Positions 1-7,956 of a stretch of DNA of 16,870 bases are shown here, one piece after another. The DNA comes from Deltaproteobacteria bacterium (GTDB lineage Bacteria; Desulfobacterota; JAFDIG01), in NCBI GenBank assembly GCA_019308145.1, contig JAFDIG010000018.1, positions 1 to 16,870 on the forward strand. The letters are read 5' to 3'. Position 1 is the first letter of the stretch; each line of letters opens with the position of its first letter. The translations under genes and the position numbers were made by a program. Below the pieces are notes generated by a model. That model ran no database searches, was not told where the DNA came from, and worked only from the letters and a program-made list of their open reading frames with translations.

Positions 1-1039
1 CCACAAGAGGCTCTTCCATCCATTTTATGAGTAAAATGCTCATGATAAAGGCAAGAGAGGGGAAAAGAGGTAAAAGATATACCCCTCTTTTTGTACTGGA
101 AATAGTGAGGATGAAAAAAGCAGGTACAAGCCAGCAAAGTAAAAGGAGAAAGTTTTTATCCTTTAAAAGTTCCCTTTTTTTATAAAAGGCTTTTGCTGCC
201 ATAGGGAAAAAAATGGTCCATGGTAGAAAAAGAGCAGGAAGGTTTATAAAGTAGTAATAAAAAGGGCGAACATGACCTTTTATTTCCCCAGGGAGAAAAC
301 GATTAATATGGTTTTCAACAATAAATACCCTTAAATATTCCTTTCCTCCAATATGATATATACCCCAAAGCCAAGGAATAATAAAAGCGAAAAAAATTAT
401 AAGGCCTTGGATGATTTTCATCTTTTTTAAAACTGAAAAATCTCTTATTGCTAATAGATAAAAGAAAACAGTTATAATTGGTATAGTTACCCCAATAAAG
501 CCTTTGGAATAAAATGCTCCCACAAGGCCAATGTAAAAAAGATAAAACCATACATTGTTATCCTTGGCTTTAAAGAAGCCATACAAAGATAGGGTAACAA
601 AAAAAGTTAGCGCAACATCTACAATCCCCCAGTGTGACATCTGAGTAAACAAACCAGCAGAAGCAAGGATTAATGCTGAAAGTATCCCTACCTTTAAAGA
701 GTAAGCCCGCCAACCCCATATAAGAAGTAATAATGCGGTTAAAAAACCAAAAAGCCCATTTGGGAAGCGAACCGCAGACTCATTTTCTTTGCCAATTATC
801 TTAAAAAGGGTTGCAACACAAAGAAAGTAAAGAGGAGGCTTTTCTAAAAAAGGTTTTCTGTTTAAGGTCGGAACAATTAAATTGCCTGTTTTTGCCATTT
901 CTTTGCTAATCTCTGCCACCCTTGGCTCATCTGGAGTCCATAATGCTCGTCCTGTTTGTCCTAAGAAAAAAATAAGCAATAAAAAAATTAATCCGACAGA
1001 TAAAATTAATAAATCATCTTTTTTGTTTATTTTGGTCAT
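1..1039 (-). CDS. GT39/ArnT-like membrane glycosyltransferase, C-terminus beyond left edge
   Basis: The first 346 residues are present and the frame is open to the window edge, so only the C-terminal part is missing. Family members are GT-C enzymes of the inner membrane that move a sugar from a polyprenyl phosphate to an acceptor on the periplasmic side; ArnT acts on lipid A. Visible hallmarks are the first-loop WTPDEPRVAE motif with the acidic pair D37-E38, FLEKPPLYF near residue 65, an LPALFLPW segment, and the STKRGVYLLPLFP motif that matches the family's SK..xYxLPxxP. The last motif is closer to the GT39 at 4755-6419 than to the one at 2885-4591. The ATG overlaps the TGA of the upstream LAB_N gene as ATGA, so translation is probably coupled. 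Family assignment is firm; donor and acceptor are unknown. Confidence 0.88.
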   Translation of the reverse strand, partial: MTKINKKDDLLILSVGLIFLLLIFFLGQTGRALWTPDEPRVAEISKEMAKTGNLIVPTLNRKPFLEKPPLYFLCVATLFKIIGKENESAVRFPNGLFGFLTALLLLIWGWRAYSLKVGILSALILASAGLFTQMSHWGIVDVALTFFVTLSLYGFFKAKDNNVWFYLFYIGLVGAFYSKGFIGVTIPIITVFFYLLAIRDFSVLKKMKIIQGLIIFFAFIIPWLWGIYHIGGKEYLRVFIVENHINRFLPGEIKGHVRPFYYYFINLPALFLPWTIFFPMAAKAFYKKRELLKDKNFLLLLCWLVPAFFILTISSTKRGVYLLPLFPSLAFIMSILLIKWMEEPLV

Positions 1040-1308
1040 ACTTTTGCTCTATCTCTTTCTCTGAAAATCAATATAAGATTTCTGGCATATATAAGTATGC
1101 CAAATGATTGGCCTAAGATAAAAACAGGGTCTCTTCTGTGGATAGCATAAAGAAGCAGAAGAGTGCTACCAGTAATACTTAACCACCAGAATGCAATAGG
1201 CACTACACTCTTTTTTGCTCGTTCACTTGCTATCCACTGGACAAAAAACCTGGCTGAAAACATCCCTTGGGCTAAAAAGCCTATCCCAAGCCATAGTTTA
1301 TCTATCAT
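1036..1308 (-). CDS. LAB_N (lipid A biosynthesis N-terminal) domain small membrane protein
   Basis: A 90-residue protein made almost wholly of one LAB_N domain, recognised by GFLAQGMFSARFFVQW, the SE..KKSVVP stretch, FWWLSITGS and the C-terminal LIYARNLILIF. It should be an inner-membrane protein with about three helices. The domain is often fused to or encoded beside ArnC/DPM1-like GT2 and ArnT-like enzymes, as here, but its biochemical role is not settled. Helping a polyprenyl-linked sugar cross the membrane, like ArnE/ArnF, is an inference. I prefer ATG at 1308: the in-frame GTG at 1317 lies inside a good ribosome binding site (AAAAGGTGAT) spaced well for 1308. The 5' end overlaps the GT2 gene by 11 nt and the 3' end overlaps the next gene by 4 nt. 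Confidence 0.85.
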   Translation of the reverse strand: MIDKLWLGIGFLAQGMFSARFFVQWIASERAKKSVVPIAFWWLSITGSTLLLLYAIHRRDPVFILGQSFGILIYARNLILIFRERDRAKV

Positions 1309-2053
1309 TTCTATCACCTTTTATGCTTGATTCTCGGATTTTATATTTTAGATGATATCTTTGCATCCATCTTACTGCAAAGAGATCCCGTATACCTTTA
1401 AAAAGCCTGTTTTTTATATTATATTTTGTTTTCCCCATTGTCCTTGGATGATGATGTACACCTATCTGTTTAACTTTATATCCTTCCATTTTAAAGAGAG
1501 TAGGGAAAAAACGGTGTAAGCCTTCATAAAGTTTTATATCTTTTAGGCAACTTTTTTTAAATGCTCTCAAGGAACAGCCTACATCAATGATATTATCCCC
1601 GGTGAATTTATTTCTGACAAAATTTGCAATCTTTGATGAAGTCCTCCTTACAAATGAATCATGCCGTTTTAAACGATATCCAGTTACCATATCCACATTA
1701 TCCATTTCTGATAAAAGCATTGGTATATCAATTGGGTCGGATTGTAAATCACCATCCATTGTTACGATAATGTCATAGGTTGCATAGTCAAATCCTGCTG
1801 CAAATGCTGACGTCTGACCATAATTCTTATCAAAACTCAAATATTTAATCACAGGATCATTACTTAATGATTTAATTACATCAAGAGTCCCATCAGAAGA
1901 TCCATCATCAACAAAGATCACCTCATATTTTGTTTCTTGTTTATCCATTATCTGATGAATTCTATCTACAAGGGGTATTACATTATCCCTTTCGTTTTTC
2001 ACAGGAATCACAATGCTTACTCCTGTTTTTTTATCAATCTTTTGCTTTTCCAT
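1298..2053 (-). CDS. ArnC/DPM1-like GT2 polyprenyl-phosphate glycosyltransferase
   Basis: A GT-A fold GT2 enzyme of 251 residues. It starts VSIVIPVKNERDN, carries VDDGSSDGT (residues about 48-56) and the metal-binding DGDLQSDP (about 100-107), and ends in the basic KYNIKNRLFKGIRDLFAVRW region typical of the DPM1/ArnC/GtrB group. It probably transfers a sugar from a nucleotide donor to undecaprenyl phosphate on the cytoplasmic face. Unlike E. coli ArnC it has no C-terminal transmembrane pair, so it resembles soluble DPM1; the neighbouring LAB_N gene could supply the membrane partner. The ATG has AAAGGA about 9 nt upstream. It overlaps the phosphoesterase gene by 37 nt. The sugar cannot be read from the sequence. 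Confidence 0.88.
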   Translation of the reverse strand: MEKQKIDKKTGVSIVIPVKNERDNVIPLVDRIHQIMDKQETKYEVIFVDDGSSDGTLDVIKSLSNDPVIKYLSFDKNYGQTSAFAAGFDYATYDIIVTMDGDLQSDPIDIPMLLSEMDNVDMVTGYRLKRHDSFVRRTSSKIANFVRNKFTGDNIIDVGCSLRAFKKSCLKDIKLYEGLHRFFPTLFKMEGYKVKQIGVHHHPRTMGKTKYNIKNRLFKGIRDLFAVRWMQRYHLKYKIRESSIKGDRNDR

Positions 2054-2883
2054 ACTCTCATATCCTTTAGTTTGCGATTTATATCTTTTACTTCAAGTTT
2101 TATTTTTTCTCCTTTAATCTTGAAGAGCCCATAATGGAAAAAAGATCCACCAAATCCATGGTGAATAGGAGCTCCAGCAGTGCCTAAGATGATCTGCTTG
2201 ACTCCTTTAATGGTGCGGAAGTTATAAAGATGTTTATGCCCGCAGATATATGCATCAACTTGATATTTTTTAAGTAATCCCCAAAAATAATCTCTTTTTT
2301 TGGAATGCTTGTCAAGTGATCGATGTATATGTGATCCAGCTGGAAAGGCAGGATGGTGACCAAACACAAATATATGTTCTTTTTTTGTTTTTTCTAAATC
2401 ATTTTTTAACCATTTTATTTGTTCATCATTTTCAAATTCGTTAGTATATAAAACAATAAAATGACAATTAAACCAATCTATTGAATATGCCAACTCTTTA
2501 AATCCTGTTGGTCCATTTTTTGGGGTATTGAATAAAGAAACAAATATCTTTTTTTGTGAATTATTTAAAATGTCATGGTTGCCAGCAACCGGAAATATTT
2601 TACCTAAAGGTTTTGTTATCTTTTTCCAAAAAAATAGTTGCCTTAATAAAGTTCCATTATCACGATTCCCTTTTACCAAATCCCCTGTACAAAAGGAAAA
2701 AGAAACCCTTTCTTTTACTATATTTGAGATGATTTTTCTTGCTACATTAGTGTTTATCCAATCTGTTTCTCCCCTTGTGTCGCCAAAAACCGCAAAGGTT
2801 AAACAAAAAGTAGTAGAGCTTGATCCTATAATTAAAAATAAGATCAAGATAAATTGGATTGAAAATTTTTTTAACTTTTTCAT
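2017..2883 (-). CDS. Secreted calcineurin-like metallophosphoesterase
   Basis: A 288-residue protein. A lysine-rich N-terminus and a hydrophobic stretch (about residues 8-28) look like a signal peptide or membrane anchor, so the enzyme probably works in the periplasm. The five metallophosphoesterase blocks appear in order: FGDTRG (about 34-38), TGDLV (66-70), GNHD (101-104), GHHP (175-178) and GHKH (215-218). The first block has Arg where many relatives have His, a known variant among secreted members. It sits between a GT39 and a GT2 gene, 1 nt from the GT39 stop codon and overlapping the GT2. That suggests it acts on an envelope phosphate, for example a lipid phosphate or pyrophosphate, but the substrate is inferred only from context. 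Confidence 0.85.
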   Translation of the reverse strand: MKKLKKFSIQFILILFLIIGSSSTTFCLTFAVFGDTRGETDWINTNVARKIISNIVKERVSFSFCTGDLVKGNRDNGTLLRQLFFWKKITKPLGKIFPVAGNHDILNNSQKKIFVSLFNTPKNGPTGFKELAYSIDWFNCHFIVLYTNEFENDEQIKWLKNDLEKTKKEHIFVFGHHPAFPAGSHIHRSLDKHSKKRDYFWGLLKKYQVDAYICGHKHLYNFRTIKGVKQIILGTAGAPIHHGFGGSFFHYGLFKIKGEKIKLEVKDINRKLKDMRVWKSKRLIKKQE

Positions 2884-2884
2884 T

Positions 2885-4591
2885 TTACTTATATTTCCTT
2901 ATTATGTTGGAGATTAATATATGATCATCAACTTGAGTTATAAAATTAATTTTTTTAAAGCCTTCTTTACGGAATTTTTGATACTTTTTTTTAGGCATAA
3001 CACAATAAACTCTTTTTTGGCTATTCCATAATTTCTTGAAATTATCAGCTTTATAGAACCAGTTTTCATCATTTAAGTTACCATGTTTTCTACCAAATCT
3101 TAATTCACCAACTTTATTTACAAGAGCAATTCTTCTTTTTAAATAGAATCCTAAACTTGGATCAAATGATCTATACATTGCCACAATATCATCCTTTGCT
3201 AAAAACGAACTCATAATTTTAGCAAGGCTTTTTGTGGATTTCTCATTGTCAATCTCTTTAGGTATAAAGTTAGTAGATATTCCTAAAAATAATGCCACAC
3301 CAAGAACTAATGTTGTTACTGTAGCAACTCTTTGATTTTTTTTGTGAAATAAAAAAGCAAGGATTGCCATAGTTAAGAAGGTTAAACCAAGAATATAGAA
3401 AATAGGCTTCATTAATATAGAGGCATATTCAAATGTTGGGTAAAAGATTATAATTGCTATAGGTGTTACAGCAATGATTATTCCGAGAATAATAAGAAGA
3501 TATAATGACCAGCTGAAATGAATAAATATATATTCTTTTTCATTTTTTATATATTGCTTGAAAAAACTGCCAACAATAATAGCTATTGGAGGGAAAATAG
3601 GAAGAATATAAGGAGCTAATTTTGAATGGGAGAGAGAAAAGAAACCAAGGATTAAGGTTATCCATAGTAACAAAAAGAGATTTCCTTCGCTGATATATTT
3701 AGTTTCTCTTTTTTTTGAAGAAAAAAGCAAAATTAAAGAAGAAGGAAGGAAAAAGGTCCATGGTAAAAAGCCTTCAATTATAACTACTAAAAAAAACCAA
3801 AAAGGTTCATACCTTCTATGAATAGAAGATAGATATCTTAAAAAATGCTCATGTATAAAAAAAAACCATAGAAATTCATGGTTTTTTAAGCTTACCATAA
3901 TAAACCATGGAGAGGTAATGGCCAGAAATATGATAGTTCCATGGATAAGTTTCATATCCTTGATAATAGAAAATTTTCTGGTAAGAATAATCCAAATTCC
4001 TATAACCAATAAAGGCAAAACAACACCAATGAGTCCTTTTGTTAAAACAGCTAAAGCCATTGAGATATAAAATGCCCAAAGCCAGAGATTTTTTTTATTT
4101 CCTTTTTCATTTTTAAGAAACCAAAGATAAAAAGAGAAAAGAGTGGCGGTTATAAAAAAGGAAACAGCAGGGTCTATGATATTTATACGACTCAATATAA
4201 AATATAATGGTGAGATAAGAAGTATTATCGCACTGATAAAGCCAGTTAGTGAATCAAAGATCATAAAACCCAGAAAAAAGGTTAGTAGAACCCCTGCTAT
4301 TCCGAATATTGCAGAGAAAAACCTTGCTGCAAATTCGTTTTGTCCAAAGAGTTTGAATGATATAACATTTAACCAATAATATAAGGGGGGTTTTTCAAAA
4401 TATTTTATATAGTTTAGATGAGGTGTAATATAATCATGCATTTCTATCATCTCTCTTGGGATTTCAGCATACCGACCTTCATCAGGATCCCATAAACTAC
4501 GTTTGCCCAGTCCAAAAAAAAGAGATCTAGCACTAAAAAATATAACAATAATAACCATAAATAGTATATTTTCTTTTATATGATTTAACAT
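2885..4591 (-). CDS. GT39/ArnT-like membrane glycosyltransferase (second of three)
   Basis: A complete 568-residue GT-C enzyme with many hydrophobic helices and a soluble C-terminal part of about 100 residues. Family marks are WDPDEGRYAEIPREM with D37-E38, YFEKPPLYYW with K67, FLPWTFFLP, and SHSKLAPYILPIFP. These are nearer classical ArnT than the two other GT39 proteins in this window: compare ArnT's FEKP and KLPxYxLP. It should transfer a polyprenyl-phosphate-linked sugar to an acceptor such as lipid A at the outer face of the inner membrane. The ATG has AAAGGG 8 nt upstream. A 163-nt gap separates it from the previous GT39 gene, while the next gene begins 1 nt after its stop. Confidence 0.9.
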   Translation of the reverse strand: MLNHIKENILFMVIIVIFFSARSLFFGLGKRSLWDPDEGRYAEIPREMIEMHDYITPHLNYIKYFEKPPLYYWLNVISFKLFGQNEFAARFFSAIFGIAGVLLTFFLGFMIFDSLTGFISAIILLISPLYFILSRINIIDPAVSFFITATLFSFYLWFLKNEKGNKKNLWLWAFYISMALAVLTKGLIGVVLPLLVIGIWIILTRKFSIIKDMKLIHGTIIFLAITSPWFIMVSLKNHEFLWFFFIHEHFLRYLSSIHRRYEPFWFFLVVIIEGFLPWTFFLPSSLILLFSSKKRETKYISEGNLFLLLWITLILGFFSLSHSKLAPYILPIFPPIAIIVGSFFKQYIKNEKEYIFIHFSWSLYLLIILGIIIAVTPIAIIIFYPTFEYASILMKPIFYILGLTFLTMAILAFLFHKKNQRVATVTTLVLGVALFLGISTNFIPKEIDNEKSTKSLAKIMSSFLAKDDIVAMYRSFDPSLGFYLKRRIALVNKVGELRFGRKHGNLNDENWFYKADNFKKLWNSQKRVYCVMPKKKYQKFRKEGFKKINFITQVDDHILISNIIRKYK

Positions 4592-4672
4592 TCGATTTGC
4601 CCTTTAATTGAATTTAGAAGAGTTTAATTTGCATACAGTTTTATCTTTTATACTAATTACTTCACGCTTCAT

Positions 4673-4694
4673 TTTTCTTTTACGAACTAATTAA
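4673..4694. repeat. 22-nt motif, copy 1 (upstream of second GT39 gene)
   Basis: It reads TTTTCTTTT, then ACGA, then ACTAATTAA on the plus strand. It matches the copy at 6438-6459 at 20 of 22 positions; the two differences are in the ACGA/GCGC centre. It lies about 80-100 nt upstream of the GT39 start codon at 4591. Confidence 0.5.
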
Positions 4695-4717
4695 ATAAAT
4701 AAGATTTGGTTAATTTG

Positions 4718-4737
4718 TTTAACCTATAAAGGTTAAA
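4718..4737. repeat. Perfect 8-bp inverted repeat with 4-nt loop
   Basis: TTTAACCT at 4718-4725 and AGGTTAAA at 4730-4737 are exact reverse complements around ATAA. A GGTTAA at 4709-4714 can compete for the same TTAACC at 4719-4724. The element lies about 18 nt past the stop of the GT39 gene on the minus strand. No T-run follows on that strand, so it is not a standard intrinsic terminator. Confidence 0.6.
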
Positions 4738-4754
4738 GAAATATTAAGCTAAAA

Positions 4755-6419
4755 TTAATTTTTCTTAATAGAGGGCTTATTAGAAATTACTACTAAATTC
4801 CTTGAACCTACCATCCCTGTTGAAAGGAGATAGATTTTAGCACATGGAGCTTTTGTAAACTCTTTATATGAGTCATTTTCCATAATGACAATATATCTTT
4901 TTGGTAAAGATAAGATTTTGCAAAGAGATTTTTTATCCCTTATAATTTTTATATTTGAATATCCTGTATAAAAATTAAAAGGTGATGGTTCAAATCCGCC
5001 ATAAATTAAAAGTTCATCTTTTGGTTTTAAAAAATGGGTAATCTGCTTGCAGAAAGGTTTTGCTGATTTATATTGATTAAAATAAGGATAAATAAATTGA
5101 GAGGCATAAAGAACTGATATAACAATAAAAAGTATTAAAGCGTAAAACACTCCTTTTGTTTTTTTTAAACTAACTAAAATCCCTATAGCAAATGAGCCAA
5201 TAAAAATTATTCCTGAAAAAGGAAGACTAATTTTGTAAGGTATAGGATAACCTGCTATTATTCCTTTTTTTGCAAAAAGCAATGCAGGAAATATCAAAGA
5301 AGCTGAGATTCCTATCCAAACTAAAATCCATAGAGGAATCTCAATAAACTTTGTAAAATAATAAGATAGTTTTCCTGCAATATATTTTTCCAAGAAGAAG
5401 CCAACTATAATTGCTGCTGCAGGGAAAGAGGGGAGCATGTAAAGATCTCGTTTACTTTTTGATATAGAGAAGAATAAAAGAACTAATATTACCCATAAAA
5501 ATAGAAATATTAACCTTTGCTTATTATTTTCTTTTTTGGTAAAGCTAAAAATAGCAGCACCTGGTAAAAAGAGTGTCCAAGGGAGAAACCAGGCAGGGAA
5601 ATTTAAGATAAAATAATAAAAAGGCCGGCTTCCCCCAAGATACTTAGTTACTCTTCCAAAAGATTGTCTAAAAAGAATATCGATTGTATATTCCTTGCCA
5701 CCCATCAGACATGCAGGGACAAGCCAAGCACCGACAACTAAAATTAAAATTAACCATCCAAATGGATTAAGTAATATCTTTAATCTCTCAAATTCCTTAA
5801 ACGTTATCGAGTATGAGATAATGACCAGAAAAGAGATAACAATAGCTACAGGTCCTTTTGTAAGTATACCAAGCCCCATAAAAAAATACCCTAAAATAAT
5901 AAAAAAAGTTTTTTTGTTTCCCTTTAAAGAGACTTTTATAAAGAATACAATAGAAAGAAGCTCAAATAAAAGTAAGGTTGTATCAAGATGATTTTCCCTT
6001 GAAAGGTGTAAGTATAAAGGTGTAGTTGATAGGATAATTGAAGAGAGAAAAGCGACTGAAGGATTAAAGAGCATGCGGGCAATTAGATATACAACAAAGA
6101 GAGATAGCGCTCCAGCAAATGCTGTAGGGAAGCGAGCGGAAAAAGATGTTATCTCACCAAAGGTTTTATAGCTTAAAACAGTAAACCAAAAATATAAAGG
6201 TGGTTTGTCAGAATATATCTCCCCATTGTAATGTAGTAAAAACCATCCTTCTTTTTCCATCATCTCTTTTGGAACTTGAGCATAACGTGTTTCGTCAAAA
6301 CCCCATAAATCCCATGCCCCAAGATTATAGAAAAAGAGAAGATAGGAAAGAGTAGCTATGATAAGAAGAAAAAAAATATCCCTTTTTATGCCTGTTATTT
6401 CTTTCAAATGAGCTATCAT
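4755..6419 (-). CDS. GT39/ArnT-like membrane glycosyltransferase (first of three in transcription order)
   Basis: A complete 554-residue GT-C enzyme. It shows WGFDETRYAQVPKEMM with D42-E43, YSDKPPLYFWF with K72, GGSRPFYYFILNFPAWFLPW, and SKSKRDLYMLPSFP, followed by further helices and a C-terminal soluble region. The RPFYYxFxNxPAxFLPW and SxxKRxxYxLP signatures closely match the GT39 at 1-1039, so those two look like one subfamily and the middle enzyme like another. That suggests different acceptors or donors. No clear ribosome binding site precedes the ATG (the upstream bases are an A/T run), although no later Met fits the family better. It follows the histidine kinase gene by 49 nt and may be in the same operon. 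Confidence 0.9.
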   Translation of the reverse strand: MIAHLKEITGIKRDIFFLLIIATLSYLLFFYNLGAWDLWGFDETRYAQVPKEMMEKEGWFLLHYNGEIYSDKPPLYFWFTVLSYKTFGEITSFSARFPTAFAGALSLFVVYLIARMLFNPSVAFLSSIILSTTPLYLHLSRENHLDTTLLLFELLSIVFFIKVSLKGNKKTFFIILGYFFMGLGILTKGPVAIVISFLVIISYSITFKEFERLKILLNPFGWLILILVVGAWLVPACLMGGKEYTIDILFRQSFGRVTKYLGGSRPFYYFILNFPAWFLPWTLFLPGAAIFSFTKKENNKQRLIFLFLWVILVLLFFSISKSKRDLYMLPSFPAAAIIVGFFLEKYIAGKLSYYFTKFIEIPLWILVWIGISASLIFPALLFAKKGIIAGYPIPYKISLPFSGIIFIGSFAIGILVSLKKTKGVFYALILFIVISVLYASQFIYPYFNQYKSAKPFCKQITHFLKPKDELLIYGGFEPSPFNFYTGYSNIKIIRDKKSLCKILSLPKRYIVIMENDSYKEFTKAPCAKIYLLSTGMVGSRNLVVISNKPSIKKN

Positions 6420-6437
6420 TTTTTGAAATTAGTCAAA

Positions 6438-6459
6438 TTTTCTTTTGCGCACTAATTAA
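6438..6459. repeat. 22-nt motif, copy 2 (upstream of first GT39 gene)
   Basis: It reads TTTTCTTTT, then GCGC, then ACTAATTAA on the plus strand. It fills about half of the 49-nt gap between the kinase stop and the GT39 start codon at 6419. Copy 1 is at 4673-4694. Confidence 0.5.
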
Positions 6460-6468
6460 TCTATTTTT

Positions 6469-7956
6469 TTAGGATGGATTAACTAATGGGAGAAAAACCG
6501 TAAAGGTACTCCCTTTGCCAAGTTCGCTTTCTACTATAATTTTGCCACCGTGAATTTCTACAATTTTTTTGCACAAACTTAAACCAAGCCCTGTTCCTCC
6601 TGTCTGACGGGAGCGAGATCTTTCAACCCTAAAGAAGCGATCAAAAATCTTAGGGAGATCCTCTTTTGATATCCCAATTCCAGTATCTTTTATAGTAAAA
6701 ACTGACCATCCATTCTCTTTTTTTAAGGAAATTTCTATTTCTCCACCTGGCAAGCTATATTTTATGCTATTATCTATCAGATGGGTGAAAAGCTGCTGAA
6801 TCCTAAATTTCTCTCCTTTAACTAATAGATGAGGCAAAGGTAAATAAGAGAGTTTTATTCCTTTATCATTAGCAAGACCTTGAAAAAGATCTATGACCTT
6901 TAATAGTTCATTATCTATTGCGATCTCATCATCTGGCTTTCTCCATTGACCTGAATCCACCTTTGCCAAAAAGAGCAAGTTATTAGTAAGCTCTATTAAT
7001 TCATCGATTTTTCTCACCAAATTATACAGATGATCTTGGTATTCATCTCTTTTTCTTGATGTAGAAAGAATCCTTTCTGTTTCTCCTTTGAGAACAGCCA
7101 ATGGGGTTTTTAGTTCATGAGAAACATCGGCAGAAAATTGACTGATTTTAAGATATGACTCCTCTATTCTTGAGATCATCTGGTTTAATGCGTAAATGAG
7201 CTCATCAATCTCATCGCCTGTGCCAGATGGAATAAGTCTTTTATCTAAATTTGAAATAGAGAGATGTTGAGCTTCTTTTGTAATTTTACTTATAGGAACA
7301 AGCACTCTTCTTGCAAATAGCCATCCTCCAACGCATGCTATTAATAAGGCAAGAGGGATTGCAATTATAATGTTATTTTGAAAGTTTGACATTGTTTTGT
7401 TATAATGTTTTAGATAAGTTCCGATTTGTATTGCATATATTTCTTTATTGATAGTAGAATCAAATAAAAAAGAATGGATTCTAAAGGGATTTCTATGATA
7501 AGGGGAATGAAAGGTTTCTTTTATAAGATGTTTTTTCTTTAAGCGAGTTAAAAAATTTATATCTTTTCTGTATCCAATATCTCCAAAGTTTTTTGATGCT
7601 ATAACTGTTTTTCCTTTATGATCAAGTATGCGATAATATATTTTATAAAATTCTCTTCCAGCGATTGTTTGATCAAATCTTTTTTGTATTTTTTTTAAAT
7701 CATTTTTTTCTTGATCTATTTCTGCTAAAAATTCGTTGCTCTCATCGGTTATAAATCGGTCGATTTCTTTTATAAGGTTGTGAGAGAGTCTATAATTTAA
7801 AAATAGAGCAAGGATAAAAATAGAAATAAAAAAAGTTAAAGAATACCATAGAGTGATCTTAAAATCCGCTCTTTTATGAATTTTTATGCTTTGCTTCAAG
7901 TATATAACCAACTCCTTTAACTGTATGAATAAATTTAAAAGAAGAATCTTTTTCAA
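6469..7956 (-). CDS. Membrane sensor histidine kinase (HAMP-HisKA-HATPase)
   Basis: Residues refer to the 495-residue reading from TTG at 7956. TM1 is about 35-54, a periplasmic domain of roughly 130 residues follows, TM2 is about 194-216, then a HAMP linker to about 265. The HisKA H-box is FSADVSHELKTP with phosphoacceptor His280. The ATPase domain has the N-box HLIDNSIKYS, G1 DTGIGIS, an F-box and G2 GGTGLGLSL. It resembles CusS/CopS- and PmrB-type kinases and should phosphorylate the adjacent regulator. The stimulus is unknown. The start is uncertain: 7956 overlaps the regulator gene by 83 nt, inside codons for its conserved LRKKIE. Another TTG at 7899 would leave a 26-nt overlap and a more usual short N-terminus before the ADFKITLWYS helix. 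Confidence 0.9.
   Translation of the reverse strand: MKKILLLNLFIQLKELVIYLKQSIKIHKRADFKITLWYSLTFFISIFILALFLNYRLSHNLIKEIDRFITDESNEFLAEIDQEKNDLKKIQKRFDQTIAGREFYKIYYRILDHKGKTVIASKNFGDIGYRKDINFLTRLKKKHLIKETFHSPYHRNPFRIHSFLFDSTINKEIYAIQIGTYLKHYNKTMSNFQNNIIIAIPLALLIACVGGWLFARRVLVPISKITKEAQHLSISNLDKRLIPSGTGDEIDELIYALNQMISRIEESYLKISQFSADVSHELKTPLAVLKGETERILSTSRKRDEYQDHLYNLVRKIDELIELTNNLLFLAKVDSGQWRKPDDEIAIDNELLKVIDLFQGLANDKGIKLSYLPLPHLLVKGEKFRIQQLFTHLIDNSIKYSLPGGEIEISLKKENGWSVFTIKDTGIGISKEDLPKIFDRFFRVERSRSRQTGGTGLGLSLCKKIVEIHGGKIIVESELGKGSTFTVFLPLVNPS

Larger units (their letters stand above)
4592..4754. other. Spacer between two GT39 genes with repeats and inverted repeats
   Basis: This 163-nt spacer lies inside the otherwise tight minus-strand block. 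It contains three copies of a GGTTAA/TTAACC element (4709-4737), a 22-nt motif shared with the spacer upstream of the preceding GT39 gene, and two copies of ACTAATTA (4652-4659 and 4686-4693). No convincing promoter was recognised. It could hold a weak terminator or processing site that changes expression of the downstream genes. Confidence 0.5.

Noticed and set aside
1309..1317. GTG start at 1317 for the LAB_N protein
   Set aside because: The GTG falls inside the AAAAGGTGAT ribosome binding site that fits ATG at 1308.
4604..4672. A 22-codon minus-strand reading frame whose stop lies next to the ribosome binding site of the GT39 gene at 2885-4591, like a leader peptide
   Set aside because: It has no ribosome binding site and no regulatory codon run, and its length is expected by chance.
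7874..7956. An 83-nt overlap of regulator and kinase genes as a dual-coding region
   Set aside because: The overlap depends on a TTG start inside codons for conserved regulator residues; a later start is more likely.
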